Shown here in pieces: positions 11,851-23,313 of a stretch of 64,000 nucleotides of DNA. Source of the stretch: Phoronis australis (Eukaryota > Phoronida > Phoronidae); NCBI GenBank assembly GCA_002633005.1, contig NMRA01000396.1, positions 117,199 through 181,198 of the forward strand, in the 5' to 3' direction. The notes beneath the pieces were generated by a model. It was not told where the DNA came from. It did not search any database and saw only the letters and a program-made list of their open reading frames with translations. The number at the start of each line of letters is the position of its first letter. Within the stretch, counting starts at the first letter, position 1. The translations under genes were made by a program, and so were the position numbers.

Positions 11851-12670
11851 TCACAAAGGAAGGCTTGGTTCTTCCTCAAGTTCGTTGATCTTTGCCAAAT
11901 TTGTTATGAATTTGGCAAGCTGATTCACCATCCCATTGAATGTTTGTAACTCAGTCACGTTTGTCACGTTTGTGTGCACTGAAAAATCTCGAATTGCTTG
12001 TGTCTTCTCAGTATCAGAGCTGATAATTTGGTCATTAAAAAGTCGCACTCGTCGTTCAAGGTCAGGCCTGCCTTCTAAAGAAAAGCTAAGACTTTGCAAA
12101 CTCTAGAATCGTCGACCCCTAGGTTAGGGCCGTGATTCAAGATGTTGTCAATATGGCATATGGCTCCATCTAAGCCGTCGAGAATGTGGGACATCGTCCG
12201 ATGGAAAACTTCTGGAGGCGAACGTATTCTTAAGGGCAGATAATTAAAACAGAATGCACCATATGGCGTGACAAATGTAGTCAGCAGTCGTGACTTGGCA
12301 CATACAGGTATTTGCCAGAACCCAGAGTTGGAGTCAAGATTAGAGAATATCTTGCTTCCTTGAATCTTTGCCAAGTTCTCATTAACCATAGCCATCGGAT
12401 GGACCTCACGCTTAACATCTTTGTTGAGGGGAGTGAAATTGACACATATTCTCAGATGACACTTAATTTATGCATCTTGTCTAGCTGTGCCTTCAATCTA
12501 GTAAGTAAGGGATGTGCTATTCGACGTGCTTTGTATAAACAGAGTGGTTTAGCGTCGTCCCGCAAAGGGATACCGTAGGGGTTCTTTAGGAGTTCCAACC
12601 CAGTAAACAGTCCTGGGTGTTTTTGTTTGAAGTTTTCTGAAGAGGTTGACTGCTCTACTTCAAACTCCAC
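11851..12670 (-). pseudogene. Gypsy reverse transcriptase, broken
   Basis: Three minus-strand fragments. 12670-12452 includes PGLFTGLELLKNPYGIPL and a RRIAHPLLTRLKAQLDKM segment, as in the RT N-terminus. 12395-12075 includes FSNLDSNSGFWQIPV (first catalytic Asp), LPLRIRSPPEVFHRTMSHIL and CHIDNILNHG, where the expected DD catalytic pair reads DN. 12099-11851 includes VTELQTFNGMVNQLAKFI, matching the post-RT region. The order and motifs are those of Ty3/Gypsy RT. The active-site change plus frameshifts make it non-functional. Confidence 0.8.
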
Positions 12671-12756
12671 TGGATCTGGTACCTACAAGTTCAGGGATCG
12701 ATAGCAGCAATGGACAGAAAGTTCTTTGACTGGCCTTTCATGACGTACACAGTTTC

Positions 12757-12758
<2 letters not shown>

Positions 12759-12795
<37 letters not shown>
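12759..12795. repeat. (TG)n microsatellite
   Basis: An uninterrupted TG dinucleotide run of about 18 units. It lies inside the protease region of the Gypsy element and disrupts the reading frame there. Confidence 0.98.
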
Positions 12796-12796
<1 letters not shown>

Positions 12797-12924
12797 GCAG
12801 TTGACGTTGATAATCGCATCCTTGACTACACCTAGTATCAAGTGAGACAGCTCAACACCACCAGTACTTCTAAAATTGCCTCCGTCAGGATACATCTGGA
12901 GCAGATCCTTATCGAGCCAGGGTG

Positions 12925-13690
12925 TTATTCGTCAGCCACTATCAAGCTTGAATTTTGCGCCATGTCCGTTGAATGTAGCATTCACTGACCAGAAGTCACC
13001 TATCCCGTCGACTTCTCCAAGAAAGTTAGCAATGTCATATGCTAAAGCTTGACCTGTGTTTTTATCTCAGCAGTAACCTTGGACTTAGCCTGGCAGGCAA
13101 TAGATCGATGGCTTGTTTTGCCGCAACTGTGACACTTGCTGTCTTTGGCTTCACAGTCTTTTCTTGTATGTAGTTTTAGACTGGCAGACCACTTGCCGGC
13201 CTTCTGTTGTGTATGAGTTTTCTGTGGAGTCGATTTTTGTTTGAAGCTTTAGATTTCTTCTGGTGAAACTTGGGTTTGTTGTGTCGTTTAACAAACTCAA
13301 CCACTGTTTCCGCTTTAAAAGACATCGTCTACTTTTGAGTGAGTGAAGTTTCCACTGTCCGTAGATTCTCAATTGCTTTGTCGAGGCTTGGTACAGACCG
13401 TTCTCTTAGGAGTCCCTCACGTCCTGCATCGTCAGTCATCCCAACGACTATTCTGTCTCTGACCATTGAGTCTTTCAGTTCCCCAAGTTCACAGGAGTCG
13501 GCCAACTTCCGTAATCTTAGGACAACACATCGATTTTATCTCCAGTTTTTGGACTCCGATCATCCTAACCCAAACGTACTTACACGTCCCCTTTTGAATG
13601 TGTTTCCAACACAATAAAACCATTTCCACCACAGTCGCACAAACCAGCCAAATGGGCAACAACAATACTAAGAACACACGTTCCTGCCGA
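12925..13690 (-). pseudogene. Gypsy gag, zinc knuckle and protease start, broken
   Basis: Minus-strand reading from 13560 gives LRKLADSCELGELKDSMVRD and then RIVVGMTDDAGREGLLRE, the conserved C-terminal gag segment of this Gypsy group. A CCHC knuckle CHSCGKTSHRSIAC (spacing C-x2-C-x4-H-x4-C) lies at 13134-13093. About 150 bases further on the same frame shows NATFNGHGAKFKLDSG, the retropepsin active-site region with DSG, followed at once by a TGA (12932-12934). Stops and shifts occur between all parts. Confidence 0.75.
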
Positions 13691-13928
13691 GATGAAATAG
13701 TTGTTCGCCCAGTTGCGGGCAGCCTGACTGCAAAGCTTTCGTTATGTGGGTAGATAAACCAGGTAGGTATGAAAAATTTCGTGTTGTGGCTTGCTTATTG
13801 TCTCAATAGAGGGTTGTTCGTGGACGAGCAGCCTTGCCGATCGCATCAATCCACATCAGTGGTTGTGGGGACCCAACTACGGTTTAAAAATGAGTGGGGT
13901 TAGAGTAAGAACAAGCACAACTAGACAG

Positions 13929-14027
13929 ATATGGAGGGAGCGACGGAGGGAGGGAGGGAAGGACGAAGGGAGGGCGGGAAGAAGGACGGGCAGGGTGGAT
14001 AAGAAGAGGGGAGGAAGAGGGAGGAGC
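13929..14027 (+). repeat. Polypurine (GGGA/GGAG-rich) tract
   Basis: About 100 bases that are almost entirely purine on the plus strand, with GGAGGGAGGGAAGGACGAAG and similar runs, interrupted by a few pyrimidines. Such tracts can form triplex or G-rich structures; no function is shown. The 148-codon ORF across it (13791-14237) is low-complexity R/G/E and is not supported as a gene. Confidence 0.85.
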
Positions 14028-14606
14028 ATTGATGGAAATATCGTAAACTGTGGATATCAATGTCACAGCTCATTAATTAGGCATCCATTTGGAGTCGTTA
14101 TTTTCTTCACTTTTACTTTCTTTCGAGTTAATCATACATGTAATTTTGTTATTCTTTCTAGAAGTTGGGAATATCTTACATGTACTTCGTCGATATCCAA
14201 TGTATGTTCTTTAAAAATATATTTGTCAGGCACGTGATACATAGATGTTATCAAAGAAATTGAAAAATTACGTTACCTCATTATTGTCAAGGATTTCAGC
14301 TGGCAAAGGATTTTGTGAGAATAAACAAACTTTCTCTCTTAGGTTTAAGATAGGAAATCATTCCTTTACAGTATATGATAACAAAATTAAGAGCGATTGA
14401 GCTCTAAAGCACCTGCAAATTGAAGTAACCGATTTTGAAAAGGTGGAAGTCCTCTTTGTTGTTGACGGAGAGATACTGGGACGCAAATGTAAAAACGTCG
14501 GGGACTGTCAATGGTGGCATGTGTTCCCAATAATTTCGTTCGAACTGTCATGTGAAAAACCATGGTGGCAACTGGTGGGTATTTAATGGTGCAGTTTCAC
14601 ACAACG

Positions 14607-14738
14607 ATGGAGTTACAACGGTGCTATGTATTGTATTTGACTTCTTGCTTTCCTGCTGTCTGTGCTAATTTTATAGGTTATAGGCAGTACACTTCGGACC
14701 AGGCAAAAATCCATACATGGGTGATACACCCTATTTGA
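14607..14738 (+). CDS. Signal-peptide-like short ORF, duplicated at 48718
   Basis: Forty-three codons starting MELQRCYVLYLTSCFPAVCA, with a hydrophobic core and small residues before a likely cleavage site (AVCA/N). The ORF at 48718-48822 in the other G module encodes a similar stretch (GRCTLYLIACLAAVCANLI). The C-termini diverge after NFIGYR / NLIMYR, where a GT occurs in both, so this may be a first coding exon rather than a whole gene. No downstream exon is proven. The plus orientation is opposite to the receptor genes. Function unknown. Confidence 0.3.
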   Translation: MELQRCYVLYLTSCFPAVCANFIGYRQYTSDQAKIHTWVIHPI

Positions 14739-14739
14739 C

Positions 14740-16630
14740 AGATTTGGAACATATTATGCATTTTTGTTTACTTTCTTATAGTAATTAGTAAAACGCACTT
14801 TCAGCAAATTCTAGGTAGCTTAACAGTCGGGTATCTCAGTTTTCACAGAAAACTACTATCAGAAGTTATCACAATAATCACAGTTTTTGTGACATTGTAA
14901 GTAGTTACAAAAGCTACTAGAAAATAAAATAGCTACAGTTTTGTATAAAGTAATCCATTAAAAATGAAGTGTCAAGTTGCACCTTAAATTCCACATTTTG
15001 GGTTTGAAAGGTCATGGGGTCATACAATCAAAAAACATGGATAACTCACCCATGTTTGAATAAGTCAATATCACCTGAAGCCAAATATTCCACTTTGAAA
15101 CTTAATTGTGAGTTTGATCTAGTTTAGTAGAATAAATATTTGGCATCAAAACCTCGGCAAACACATGTCTTCATATAGTAATGAGCAATTGTTCGCAGCC
15201 ACCTCAGCCAAAGTGAGCACTTGTGACAATAGCTACAGGTCATCGAAAATGTTGAGTTTTGAGATTTAAAAGTGTTCAAAGGGTTGTTAAATTATTGGAC
15301 CTAATTCTTAGCAAATAAAATTCAACAAAATTAATATTTTTTTGTTTTTTTGACTGTGAATTACCATTTTGATGAAAAGCCTTGGTATGGAGAATGTTGG
15401 ATCTTGTCTTAACTTTATGGCATTTTGAAGCTGTGGCAATGCTATATATTAAAAATTAATGGTTTTCCAGGTTTTAGTAGTGAATTATTTTGATTAATTG
15501 ACTACACCTTTTGTTTTGAGTGCTGCTTGCACACAATGAGGGTTGCATGCATATGTGAGTGGCCATCTTTCCAAGCTATTTTAAATGGTGGAAATATATT
15601 CTTTGGGGAAAGGCTATTTATGGAAAATATGATTCTTGTGTTTACGGATTAAGTAGCATATAATTGTAATATTTATAAGCAAAGTTTTCAAGTGGAAACC
15701 AGGGGGACCAATCATCATTCTGGCTGCCCACGCCTTTGCCAAAAGTCCATAAGTTGAATTAGTTTCTCACTGCTGCATCTGATGGAAGAGTGCCTGTTTG
15801 GACTCGGCTTTTAACTGGCATCGATGAATTTGCAGAAAAGGTCCTAGCAATATTACAAACAAAAAGCCAGCAAAGCATTATTTGTAACCCATGAATGTAT
15901 TGCTCCTGGTCATAGTAATGTTCTGAAGAATGTCTCCCACCTCAGCAGATTAAATTTTCCCGTTTAGCAGCGCCCAATCGTTCTGGGAAACTCGCACAGT
16001 TTGATGCCTTTGGGATGAAAAGAATCGCCGAGGAAGACCGTCGATTTGAACTGTGACAAAAACTGTTGATTCAATGGAATTGCCTCAGTAGCGCATTTCA
16101 TATATACCAGACTCAGAAACATTTGAAATACAGTATGTCACAAGTAATCAGACAAAATTCTATTTCCATTTCGTGACGTGTCATCTGTGCTGACTAAAGA
16201 TGTCTTATTGTACACCTAATTTGCTCGCATTTTGTAAATGTGACCACATTTGTTCTTTTCTATTTAATTGATTTATGGCGTGTAATTTGCCTGTGTCCTA
16301 TATCAGCCTCAAAATAGTATAATTACTATTCTCCACTTTGGTGCTTGTTAAATGTTTATCGTTTTGCTACATAAGTACGCTATAACCTGCTCTGCTGGGT
16401 CTCTATGTCTATAATAATAAACAATAATTTAAATCAGGACAGTTTTTAAATATTGCCCAACTTTGTTCTAAAATTTCTTTGCAGGATTACCCAAGTTCAC
16501 CTATATGCAGTCTGAATGTCTGTGTATTTTATTTTCGTTTTGCTGCACATGCTTTGCATGCATTAGTCTCGAGACTTCTGAGTTTTTGAAGTCTGACTGA
16601 TGGTAAGCACCAAACACCATTGCGTACCCA
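14740..16630. other. No gene recognised
   Basis: AT-rich sequence with no supported coding region. A short plus-strand segment near 15950-16030 reads LAAPNRSGKLAQFDAFGMKR without interruption but has no partner region I recognise. This stretch and the following 1.7 kb separate parts that are contiguous in the other G module (48830 to 48840), so about 3.6 kb was inserted here or lost there. Confidence 0.5.
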
Positions 16631-16636
16631 TACTTA

Positions 16637-16930
16637 ACTTGGGCGGATCCAGGATTTGATTTGGGGGGGCAGGCCATAGAATTTCGCCACATCCGCGCAC
16701 CCACCCTAAAATTTAGGGATGCAGGGGTCTCGAATTTTTGGGTTTGTGGACCTGATTACTAAAAAAATCCGGTAAAAGGGTTTGTTCAAGGCCAATGCAT
16801 CGTGCATTCGCCCCTGGAGCCCCCTGGGTGCGCGCATATGCTAGTCAGCAATTCGCACCCCGAACTGACAAATGGCATATGGGAAAATTTTAGGGGGAGG
16901 GGCTTGGCCCACTCCCGAAATCCGCCATTG
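16637..16930. mobile_element. Non-autonomous TIR element (GGCGGATCCAGG family)
   Basis: Left end GGGCGGATCCAGGATTTGAT and right end AATCCGCCATTG form terminal inverted repeats. The interior (GGGTTTGTTCAAGG, GCTAGTCAGCA, CCGAACTGACAAATGGCATA) is also found in the element at 60158-60432. The length (about 290 bp) and absence of coding capacity mark it as a MITE. CAGTGGCGGATCCAGG-type ends are typical of hAT-like non-autonomous elements (family knowledge, not tested). Confidence 0.7.
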
Positions 16931-18340
16931 AAACTGTGATAGATGCAAAAACATCTGAATTTGATTTTTCTGCTACCTGGAATACTCGATTTCCTGTGTT
17001 TTTAGATGAAAATGTCTACGAACCTTCCGCAAATACATCTATGTGTTGTGTGTAAAAACAAAAAAATATTGGTATCCCTAATGCGAGAATATTCAGACAT
17101 TCATATGCATATCTGGGCGTGTGCTGATAATGTACTTTCCCGAATGACAAGCATAAGAAAAATTATTCAACAACGCAAATTTCACCGGTAGTCAGTTGTC
17201 CTTATAAGATCATTTTTTCTAACCTCATTTCCCAGTATCTATCCCATACCATTTCAATATATCTCTTTTTATGACTAACTACTTTGCTGTCTGGTTTGTT
17301 CGGGTTTGGTGATATACACTGTATGGAGATGCAGTTGTCTCCTTCTGGCCCAATACACCTATTAGTGTTTTTTTAATAAAATTCGTTCAATTGAGATGCG
17401 TCTTGACACAATAAACCGACTTTGAGAAAATTAGAAAAATAAATTTTAATCAGACCCACAGATTAAAATTTCAGAATTCGAGTTTGCAGTTATGTTTAAC
17501 TGAAGACTTACTTTATAGATTTTTTACTCAACCATAATGCAATTTAATACGGTGAGTATATGCACATGCTTTTTGTAGTGTCATCGTCAAGGTCAAAGAA
17601 AACCAACGTGCCTTGTTGTGCTTCACATTCTTTTCTGTAAAGTAACAAAATTAAAGCTTTCTTAATGAGTTCGATCGCCTATTTTAAGATTGCAAAACTG
17701 TATTTTGAATCCTCGCATAGGTTTGTTACTATGCATACATTGGCCAGTTGTACTTTTTTGGTGAGGTACCCTACTTCTAGAGCCCGATGAGGTATGAAGA
17801 AGGGTGCTTGCCTAGGGTTTTCATGGTTTTATTTTGTAGAGCTAAGATCAATCTAAACACTGGTTGTAGTTTTCTTGTTTTAAATTTGCCTTCAGCTGAT
17901 AAATGAGGCAGAAAGTAGGGCAATTTTCAACATTTCGGAATCACCACATACTCGCTAAGCTTGTAGCCTTCAAAAACAGCTGAGATGTAACTGAAATCGT
18001 GATATTTTCTATGACTGGCAAGCTGAAAGACACATTAATTCAATGATAAACTTGAAGTGTTTCATTTTTCACTACTATTCTCAAGGAAAGTTCGCAAAAA
18101 ATGCCAAAATGAAGCTGTAACGAGGCTTGGAATTGGCAGAAAAACAACACGTTCCCATAGCAACCACAAGGTGGCGCACGCAAAAAAAATAATTGTGGGT
18201 CTAAATGTTGGGGCATCAACCCCTATCGTCATGCAAACAATCAATGAAATCCGTGCCATAACCTTTATCACTTTTCGCCTTGTCCATTCTTGGACGTGCT
18301 CTTAATACGTTGCTGTGTGAGTGAGTAGAGACATTCGACG
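16931..18340. other. No gene recognised
   Basis: Non-coding AT-rich sequence. The two opposed ORFs around 18057-18305 are shadows of each other with no recognisable domain. Confidence 0.5.
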
Positions 18341-19541
18341 ACTCGTTAAACATGAAAGCGAAAGTGAGGTTGGCATTCACAATGTTCACCTACATTTTGG
18401 CGTTCAGTCTGTCACACGGATGCTAATGACGTGGAGACAGTTGATCTCGCAAAGTGTACAGCGAGAATTTTGATTACCGATTTAACTTAAAAGAGTGTGA
18501 AATTAAATGTATGTATTACGGTTTAGAATATTTAGCCGTCCAGGAGATGTTGTAGTTTAATGCATGTGAGGCCCACGTCGCAATACTGAATTTTCTCAGA
18601 ATAACAACAGATAAAGTATACCATGTTTGGAGCAAAAAACATACCAATTTCCGTATTGTTTCATAAAAACGAATGTGAGAAATGGTTAAATTAGAAGTAT
18701 CAGCAAACAGGAATAACTGATGGTTTGTGACTGAAAAACAAACACGTTTTCGTCATTTTGCCCAAAATCGCATTTGGTATCACAAACATGACAGTTTAGA
18801 AATTTTGTAACTGGGATATTGTTTTCACCGAGTGCAGAACATAATATTGTCATCCCAGTCGTAGTTTTGAGCACCCCCTCCGGTCGCCATCTTTGTTTTG
18901 GACAACTGTTTCCCTCCGTTTGGTCACTTTGTTGAATTCTTTCGATTACTACAGTGCCGTAAGAGTCAAACTGTTCAACAATTCTGAATAACGGAATTTA
19001 CTTTATAATTTTCAATTACACTGAAACTAAAAAGCGCAATGCTCGGGCTTTTCATCTACGAAACACATTCATGGATAACAAGGTACATAAAGGAAGATTT
19101 AACCTTAAGGATATGAAACAATGACTTGCTTGTTTCTCGTAGACGAAAATGATATGCGAATCTAATGGTTGAATGTTTTCGAGGACTCTCACCATATCTA
19201 CATAAAATATGATCCCCCACTATATATAAGTCGAAGTCATCTTCCATGACACCAAATCCAACAGATTTGTCATATTCTTGTTGGACACAGCACCACACCT
19301 TACAAGCAACTTGGCCTACGTGTGGTAACCGAAACAAAAATAAAGCACAACGCATATGTCCGTATTCAACGTGTAGCTAAAGCTCTCTAGCAATACATGT
19401 AAAAGCAAGGACATTGTGACGGCGGGAAGCAACGCACATCTAACTATCAATTAAAAACCGCCTGCTTATGCGGCGTACGCAAACAATCACGCTCCCCAGT
19501 TATATCTAACCAATGACTTGTATATTGCATACATCCTTTGA
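18340..19541. repeat. Module G 3' flank, copy 1
   Basis: Homologous to about 48840-50200. Shared stretches include TCACACGGATG then GTGGAGACAG (18413 and 48900), TTTAGCCGTCCAGGA (18530 and 49030), and AGCAAACAGGAATAACT (18701 and 49373). No coding sequence is supported. The receptor stop codon is at 19542. Confidence 0.6.
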
Positions 19542-21703
19542 TTACATCTTGGTTGTTTCTGAAGCATTTAACCCAATGTAGTTGGTGGAAACACCACCCA
19601 TGGTCCTAGCGCTTTCTCGGCCGTCGGTGGAGAATGAAGAAAGATTAGAATTTGTTTTCCTCGTAAATAACTTCCGATATTTCACAATTATATGTTTTCT
19701 GCAGATGTAAGAAAGAAATATGAAAAGCCCTTGCAAGGAGTTGAAGATGATGAATAGATACCATAACACGTGACTTCCGGTAAAAGCCCCTAAGTAACCA
19801 AAGATCCACGTGCTTCCCATAACAGTGGAAAGTTTAACGGTTATCAGAAACACGCGATTATTTTCACACTTGTTCTCGATAGTCCTTCTGACTTGACGTT
19901 TAGTTTTTACGAACTGAATAATCGTGAACACAATGAAGATCACATTAATAAGCATGATAATCGCTACGGGAAGCGCAAAGCCATAAAGAATTGCTTCGTG
20001 CCCGGAAATCCAGCACCTTTGTTCATCTCCGTATCGGAAAGATACATCGGTGGCAAACTCCAAAATAATGCACGTGACAACTATCATTAAAGGACCCAGT
20101 ACTGAATAGAGGACATACTTATAAATTGCATAGGGAGATGGTTTCTGTATCTCCATGATTTTGTAAAACGTTTTGAAAACAGAAAAACACATACTATTCA
20201 TCCAAAAGAAGGCACACAGCCACAAAAAATGTTCAGTTACAGCCACTGTCTTACAAAATGCTGGAATTTCTGTACGATCGATTGCAGCTAACATGATGAG
20301 TTGCGCCATAAAAAGTGTTGTGGCGAGGTTCATCATGATTTGACCAGGCAATGTTTGTAGTTCCTTGAAAAGTGCGTACGTCAGCACAAATATCGCAAGA
20401 CCACACAGACTTATCAAGTTTCCAGCTATCGTAAGTTTGTACTGAGTTTTGTTATATTCAAAAAAGAGAATACCAGTTCCATTCGAGAACGGATTGCACA
20501 CATACAGCAAGTTGCCTTGAATAAAGTAGTCTCCAAGTTGAAACGACAATCCAGAATTTACATACGCTATGCCGTCTTTCACTTCATACTCATCCTGCAT
20601 GTATGTGGTCATTCGACACTTAAGATCCAAAGGATCGCTGACGTTATCATTTTCATTCAAAGACGTTTTATTCAAATTAGTAGTCACAGTGTCATAACCA
20701 CACGACAGATTTGGCATAAGATGTTTTCCAGCTGGGCAAACTAATGACCGACATTTCATAGCTAGCTCGTCATAGATTCTATTTTCGGGACATTTCACAG
20801 TTGGCCAACCTATCTTGGTACGAATTTCGTCGCTCAGCCCCGTGAAATCTAGCAGGTGAGAAAAACTCGTGTGTCCGTTCGTAGGCAATGGACGAGGATC
20901 GAAACAAAACAGCATCGGCCAGCCCCCATCTGGACAACTACCGAATTTTAAGTTAACGAAATCATCACCAGCACCACGGAAGTATTCTGAGAAGTACATG
21001 TATGAAAAGCATTCTGCCGTGGAACTTGGACAAAATTCCGTGCAAACTGTTTCCATGGGTTCCACGAGTACATTGCAATGGTGTGCTAGCGACGGTGCCT
21101 TTAGTACCATATTGAAATCGGTCGAATTGTATAGTGCTTGTATCAGTGCCGTGCCGGTAAGGTTTCGGACAGTGCGATCAAAGAGCAACTTTTCGGCTTC
21201 GTAATTCATCGGAAAAGGGCTACCTTTGGGTGCGAAAATAGTACTCCAAAATCTTCCATTTTGGAGAATCTGTGACACGTTTACACGATGACAAAGGGCG
21301 CAATAAATGTTTCGGAAGCAATATTGTCTGCCATCTTCCAAGAATCCGTTCACAGGCAAAACCTGGAATATTTCGTCACTGTTTATAGAGTGGCACTTGC
21401 TAGTAATATTACGGTTTTTAAAATCATCAGGACATCGCGAAATAATCATACTGCCGAGAGGCTTAATGGAATCATCTAACTCCAGACACTCTGTGTAAGG
21501 TTTGATTGACGTGAAGTTCGTTGCACTTGGTTTGAAATCATGACAACAATCGCCGAAGTCGGTACAGATCGGATCACAATAACAAACCTGTCTCTTAAAC
21601 AAGACATGTTGCACTGAAGGCGAAGAGCACGAAATTCCACAAGCTTGATACAGCGACGGCTTAGATGGTTGAGAATCACAAGAAACTCCACACCTCTGGA
21701 ACA
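19542..21703 (-). CDS. SMB-domain seven-transmembrane receptor, class B (Methuselah/adhesion-like), main exon
   Basis: Cell-surface G-protein-coupled receptor; ligand unknown. Residues below count from 21716. A somatomedin-B-like module (26-61) contains GISCSSP, VCYCDPICTDFGDCCHDF. A Cys-rich, N-glycosylated ectodomain follows to about 425. Seven helices lie at about 427-450, 457-478, 488-517, 531-554, 576-602, 622-645 and 650-673. C488 and C568 (RCWIS) fit the conserved TM3-ECL2 disulfide. Helix 6-7 motifs (MGSTWIFGYLG, FIIFNSLQGLFIFLSYI) are class B/adhesion type. I see no GPS cleavage site, so it is closer to Methuselah-like receptors. The frame opens at 21716 with a CTG inside a splice acceptor (CTGTTTTCAG/TG), so the exon really starts at 21703 and needs an upstream signal-peptide exon. 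Intact through the stop; a Ser/Thr-rich tail ends ASETTKM. The nearest signal-peptide exon is 27035-27101, beyond the partial copy. Confidence 0.88.
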
Positions 21704-22946
21704 CTGAAAACAGCACAAGTTATTCGACATCTACATGTAATACCTTCCTGCAAATAGTAGATGCTCATCAAGAAACGTCGAATTGTGTCGAGCTAATTTC
21801 GGGGTAGGACTTTGATCCAGTAAAGGGTCTCGATGTTTTGAATTGCATAATTTCAGTCCTGGATCGAAGTTAACAGCGCCAGTTCAACTTCGCACTAAAC
21901 GTGGATTAAAGAGCGGAGCGCCGACGCTGCGGTGCAGTATGGACGGTCAACTTTGGTCCTATCGAAGTTATCGCCAGGTGCCACTGTTATCGTCAACTAT
22001 TACAGGGTAGTGCCGTCACTAATAGTTATATATATTTCGCTCTAATAATCATATATCAATAAGCACGTGTAAATGTACCCAAATTGTCACACTGAAAAAA
22101 TCTTAACGTGCAGCCCTACCTTGCGATAACTTCAATGACGACGGCGTCACTTACCGTTTACTTCGATGTTACTTAACTGCCGAGCCAGTATGAACGGCCC
22201 AGTTAACTTCGCCTTTTACGCCGACGCACCGCTCACACAGGATTTAAGTCAATATGAAAGGACACCTTAGAAAAACTGCTGTGAAACTGATGTTAATTGC
22301 AGTCCCATAAACACACATGTAAGGCTATCGAATGCTTCCGTGCGGAGGCAATGGTAGCTCAACACAGTGGCGGATCCAAGATTTTGAGTTAGGTTGAGCC
22401 AGGGCAGAGTATTACCCAGGATTTTGCCTGTCAGACATTCGTATCCCTGAACTGCCAAATGGAATATCTGAGTATTTTTGGGGTGGCCATGACTCCCGTG
22501 GTCCCCTCTACATCTGCCACTGCATCAGCACCAGTGGTGCGCTCGGGAGCGCAAGACACTGGTGGAAAGAATGACGCGAGATTACGCTACTTAAAGGCGA
22601 AAAACTCAAGAGCTTACCTGTACCTGCATACGAGAGAAAATTACGTTAAATTTAGTTCGCAAGTGCCTTATTGTATTTGGAGATGGTTACATGGTTTTCA
22701 TAGGACTGACATGTTAATCATTATTAGTCGTGTATTGCCACGACTAGAGAAGTAACCCATCTGTAAATAAGTATTTAAAGAAACACTTGACAAGATTGTT
22801 AAGCCTTGGAACACAAATTTGCCCAAAAATGGCCTTACGTAGTATTCTCCTGGAGTGTAAAAGTCCAGAAATTTCCACTAAAACGATCTAATCTAGAATA
22901 ACGCTACATTAAATTGGTCAAGCAAGTCTTTTGCGTTGGTACACAA
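21704..22946. repeat. Upstream flank of receptor 1, near-identical to 24143-25388
   Basis: About 1.24 kb repeated almost base for base upstream of the partial receptor, including the ATCGCCAGGTGCCACTGTTA segment, an embedded TIR element, and the end TTTTGCGTTGGTACACAATA. It is part of a local tandem duplication with a 2439 bp offset. The small ORFs in it are not supported as genes. Exon 1 is not included in the duplicated segment. Confidence 0.85.
22365..22522. mobile_element. Short TIR element (158 bp)
   Basis: Begins CAGTGGCGGATCCAAG and ends CTCTACATCTGCCACTG; the ends are inverted repeats of each other. The body includes TTGAGCCAGGGCAGAGTATT and GAACTGCCAAATGGAATATC. The same element sits at 24807-24964, so it predates the tandem duplication. 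Confidence 0.75.
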
Positions 22947-23202
22947 TACCTGTAATACCTGTAATACCTGTCACGGACAGGATCATTGGGGATATGCTGG
23001 TGCATTAATCCCCTCCCCAGACCATCCCCGTGACAGCAGAAGGCGCAGAACTCCAGGGCTGACGTTGCCTGTAAGCATTTGATTAGACAGCACTCGGGCA
23101 CGGCCCTTCTTGTGACTCTTCGCAGCATGGCCATAAATAATACCGGCTTCGAGCAGGCGGCTGCCATCATTGAACTCAGCCAGCTGGGATGCAGTCTGCT
23201 CG
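22947..23202. other. Foreign GC-rich segment next to the assembly gap
   Basis: At 22947 the homology to 25388 stops. The next 256 bp, up to the Ns, start with three CCTGTAATA units and are markedly more GC-rich than the neighbours. One minus-strand frame is open, but I recognise no protein in it. It replaces the place where the receptor 7TM domain would be expected. It could be an insertion, a repeat fragment or a misjoin. Confidence 0.5.
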
Positions 23203-23313
23203 NNNNNNNNNNNNNNNNNNNNNNNNNNNNNNNNNNNNNNNNNNNNNNNNNNNNNNNNNNNNNNNNNNNNNNNNNNNNNNNNNNNNNNNNNNNNNNNNNN
23301 NNNNNNNNNNNNN
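23203..23313. other. Assembly gap (111 Ns)
   Basis: A run of 111 Ns lying inside the partial receptor exon. Its true length is unknown. Confidence 1.

Larger units (their letters stand above)
10069..13700 (-). mobile_element. Degenerate Ty3/Gypsy LTR retrotransposon internal region
   Basis: On the minus strand, in canonical order: gag remnant (13690-13330), CCHC zinc knuckle (13134-13093), protease with DSG (12943-12935), reverse transcriptase (12670-11850), RNase H tail (about 11510), H2C2 and integrase core (11470-10430), and a C-terminal stretch near 10110 that resembles the RVIKPVDRMNL end of Gypsy pol. Several frames and stops interrupt every domain. A (TG)n tract has expanded inside the protease region. 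By eye I found no LTR pair in 9300-10070 and 13700-14500. Family assignment follows from domain order (RT before integrase). It is an inactive old copy. Confidence 0.8.

Noticed and set aside
13791-14237. 148-codon plus-strand ORF
   Set aside because: Its middle is the polypurine tract (R/G/E low complexity). The rest has no recognisable domain and the opposite strand is equally open there.
21288-21498. Plus-strand ORFs within receptor exons (also 20517, 20869, 23079, 23727, 52439, 52672)
   Set aside because: Antisense shadows of the receptor coding exons, repeated because the receptors are duplicated.
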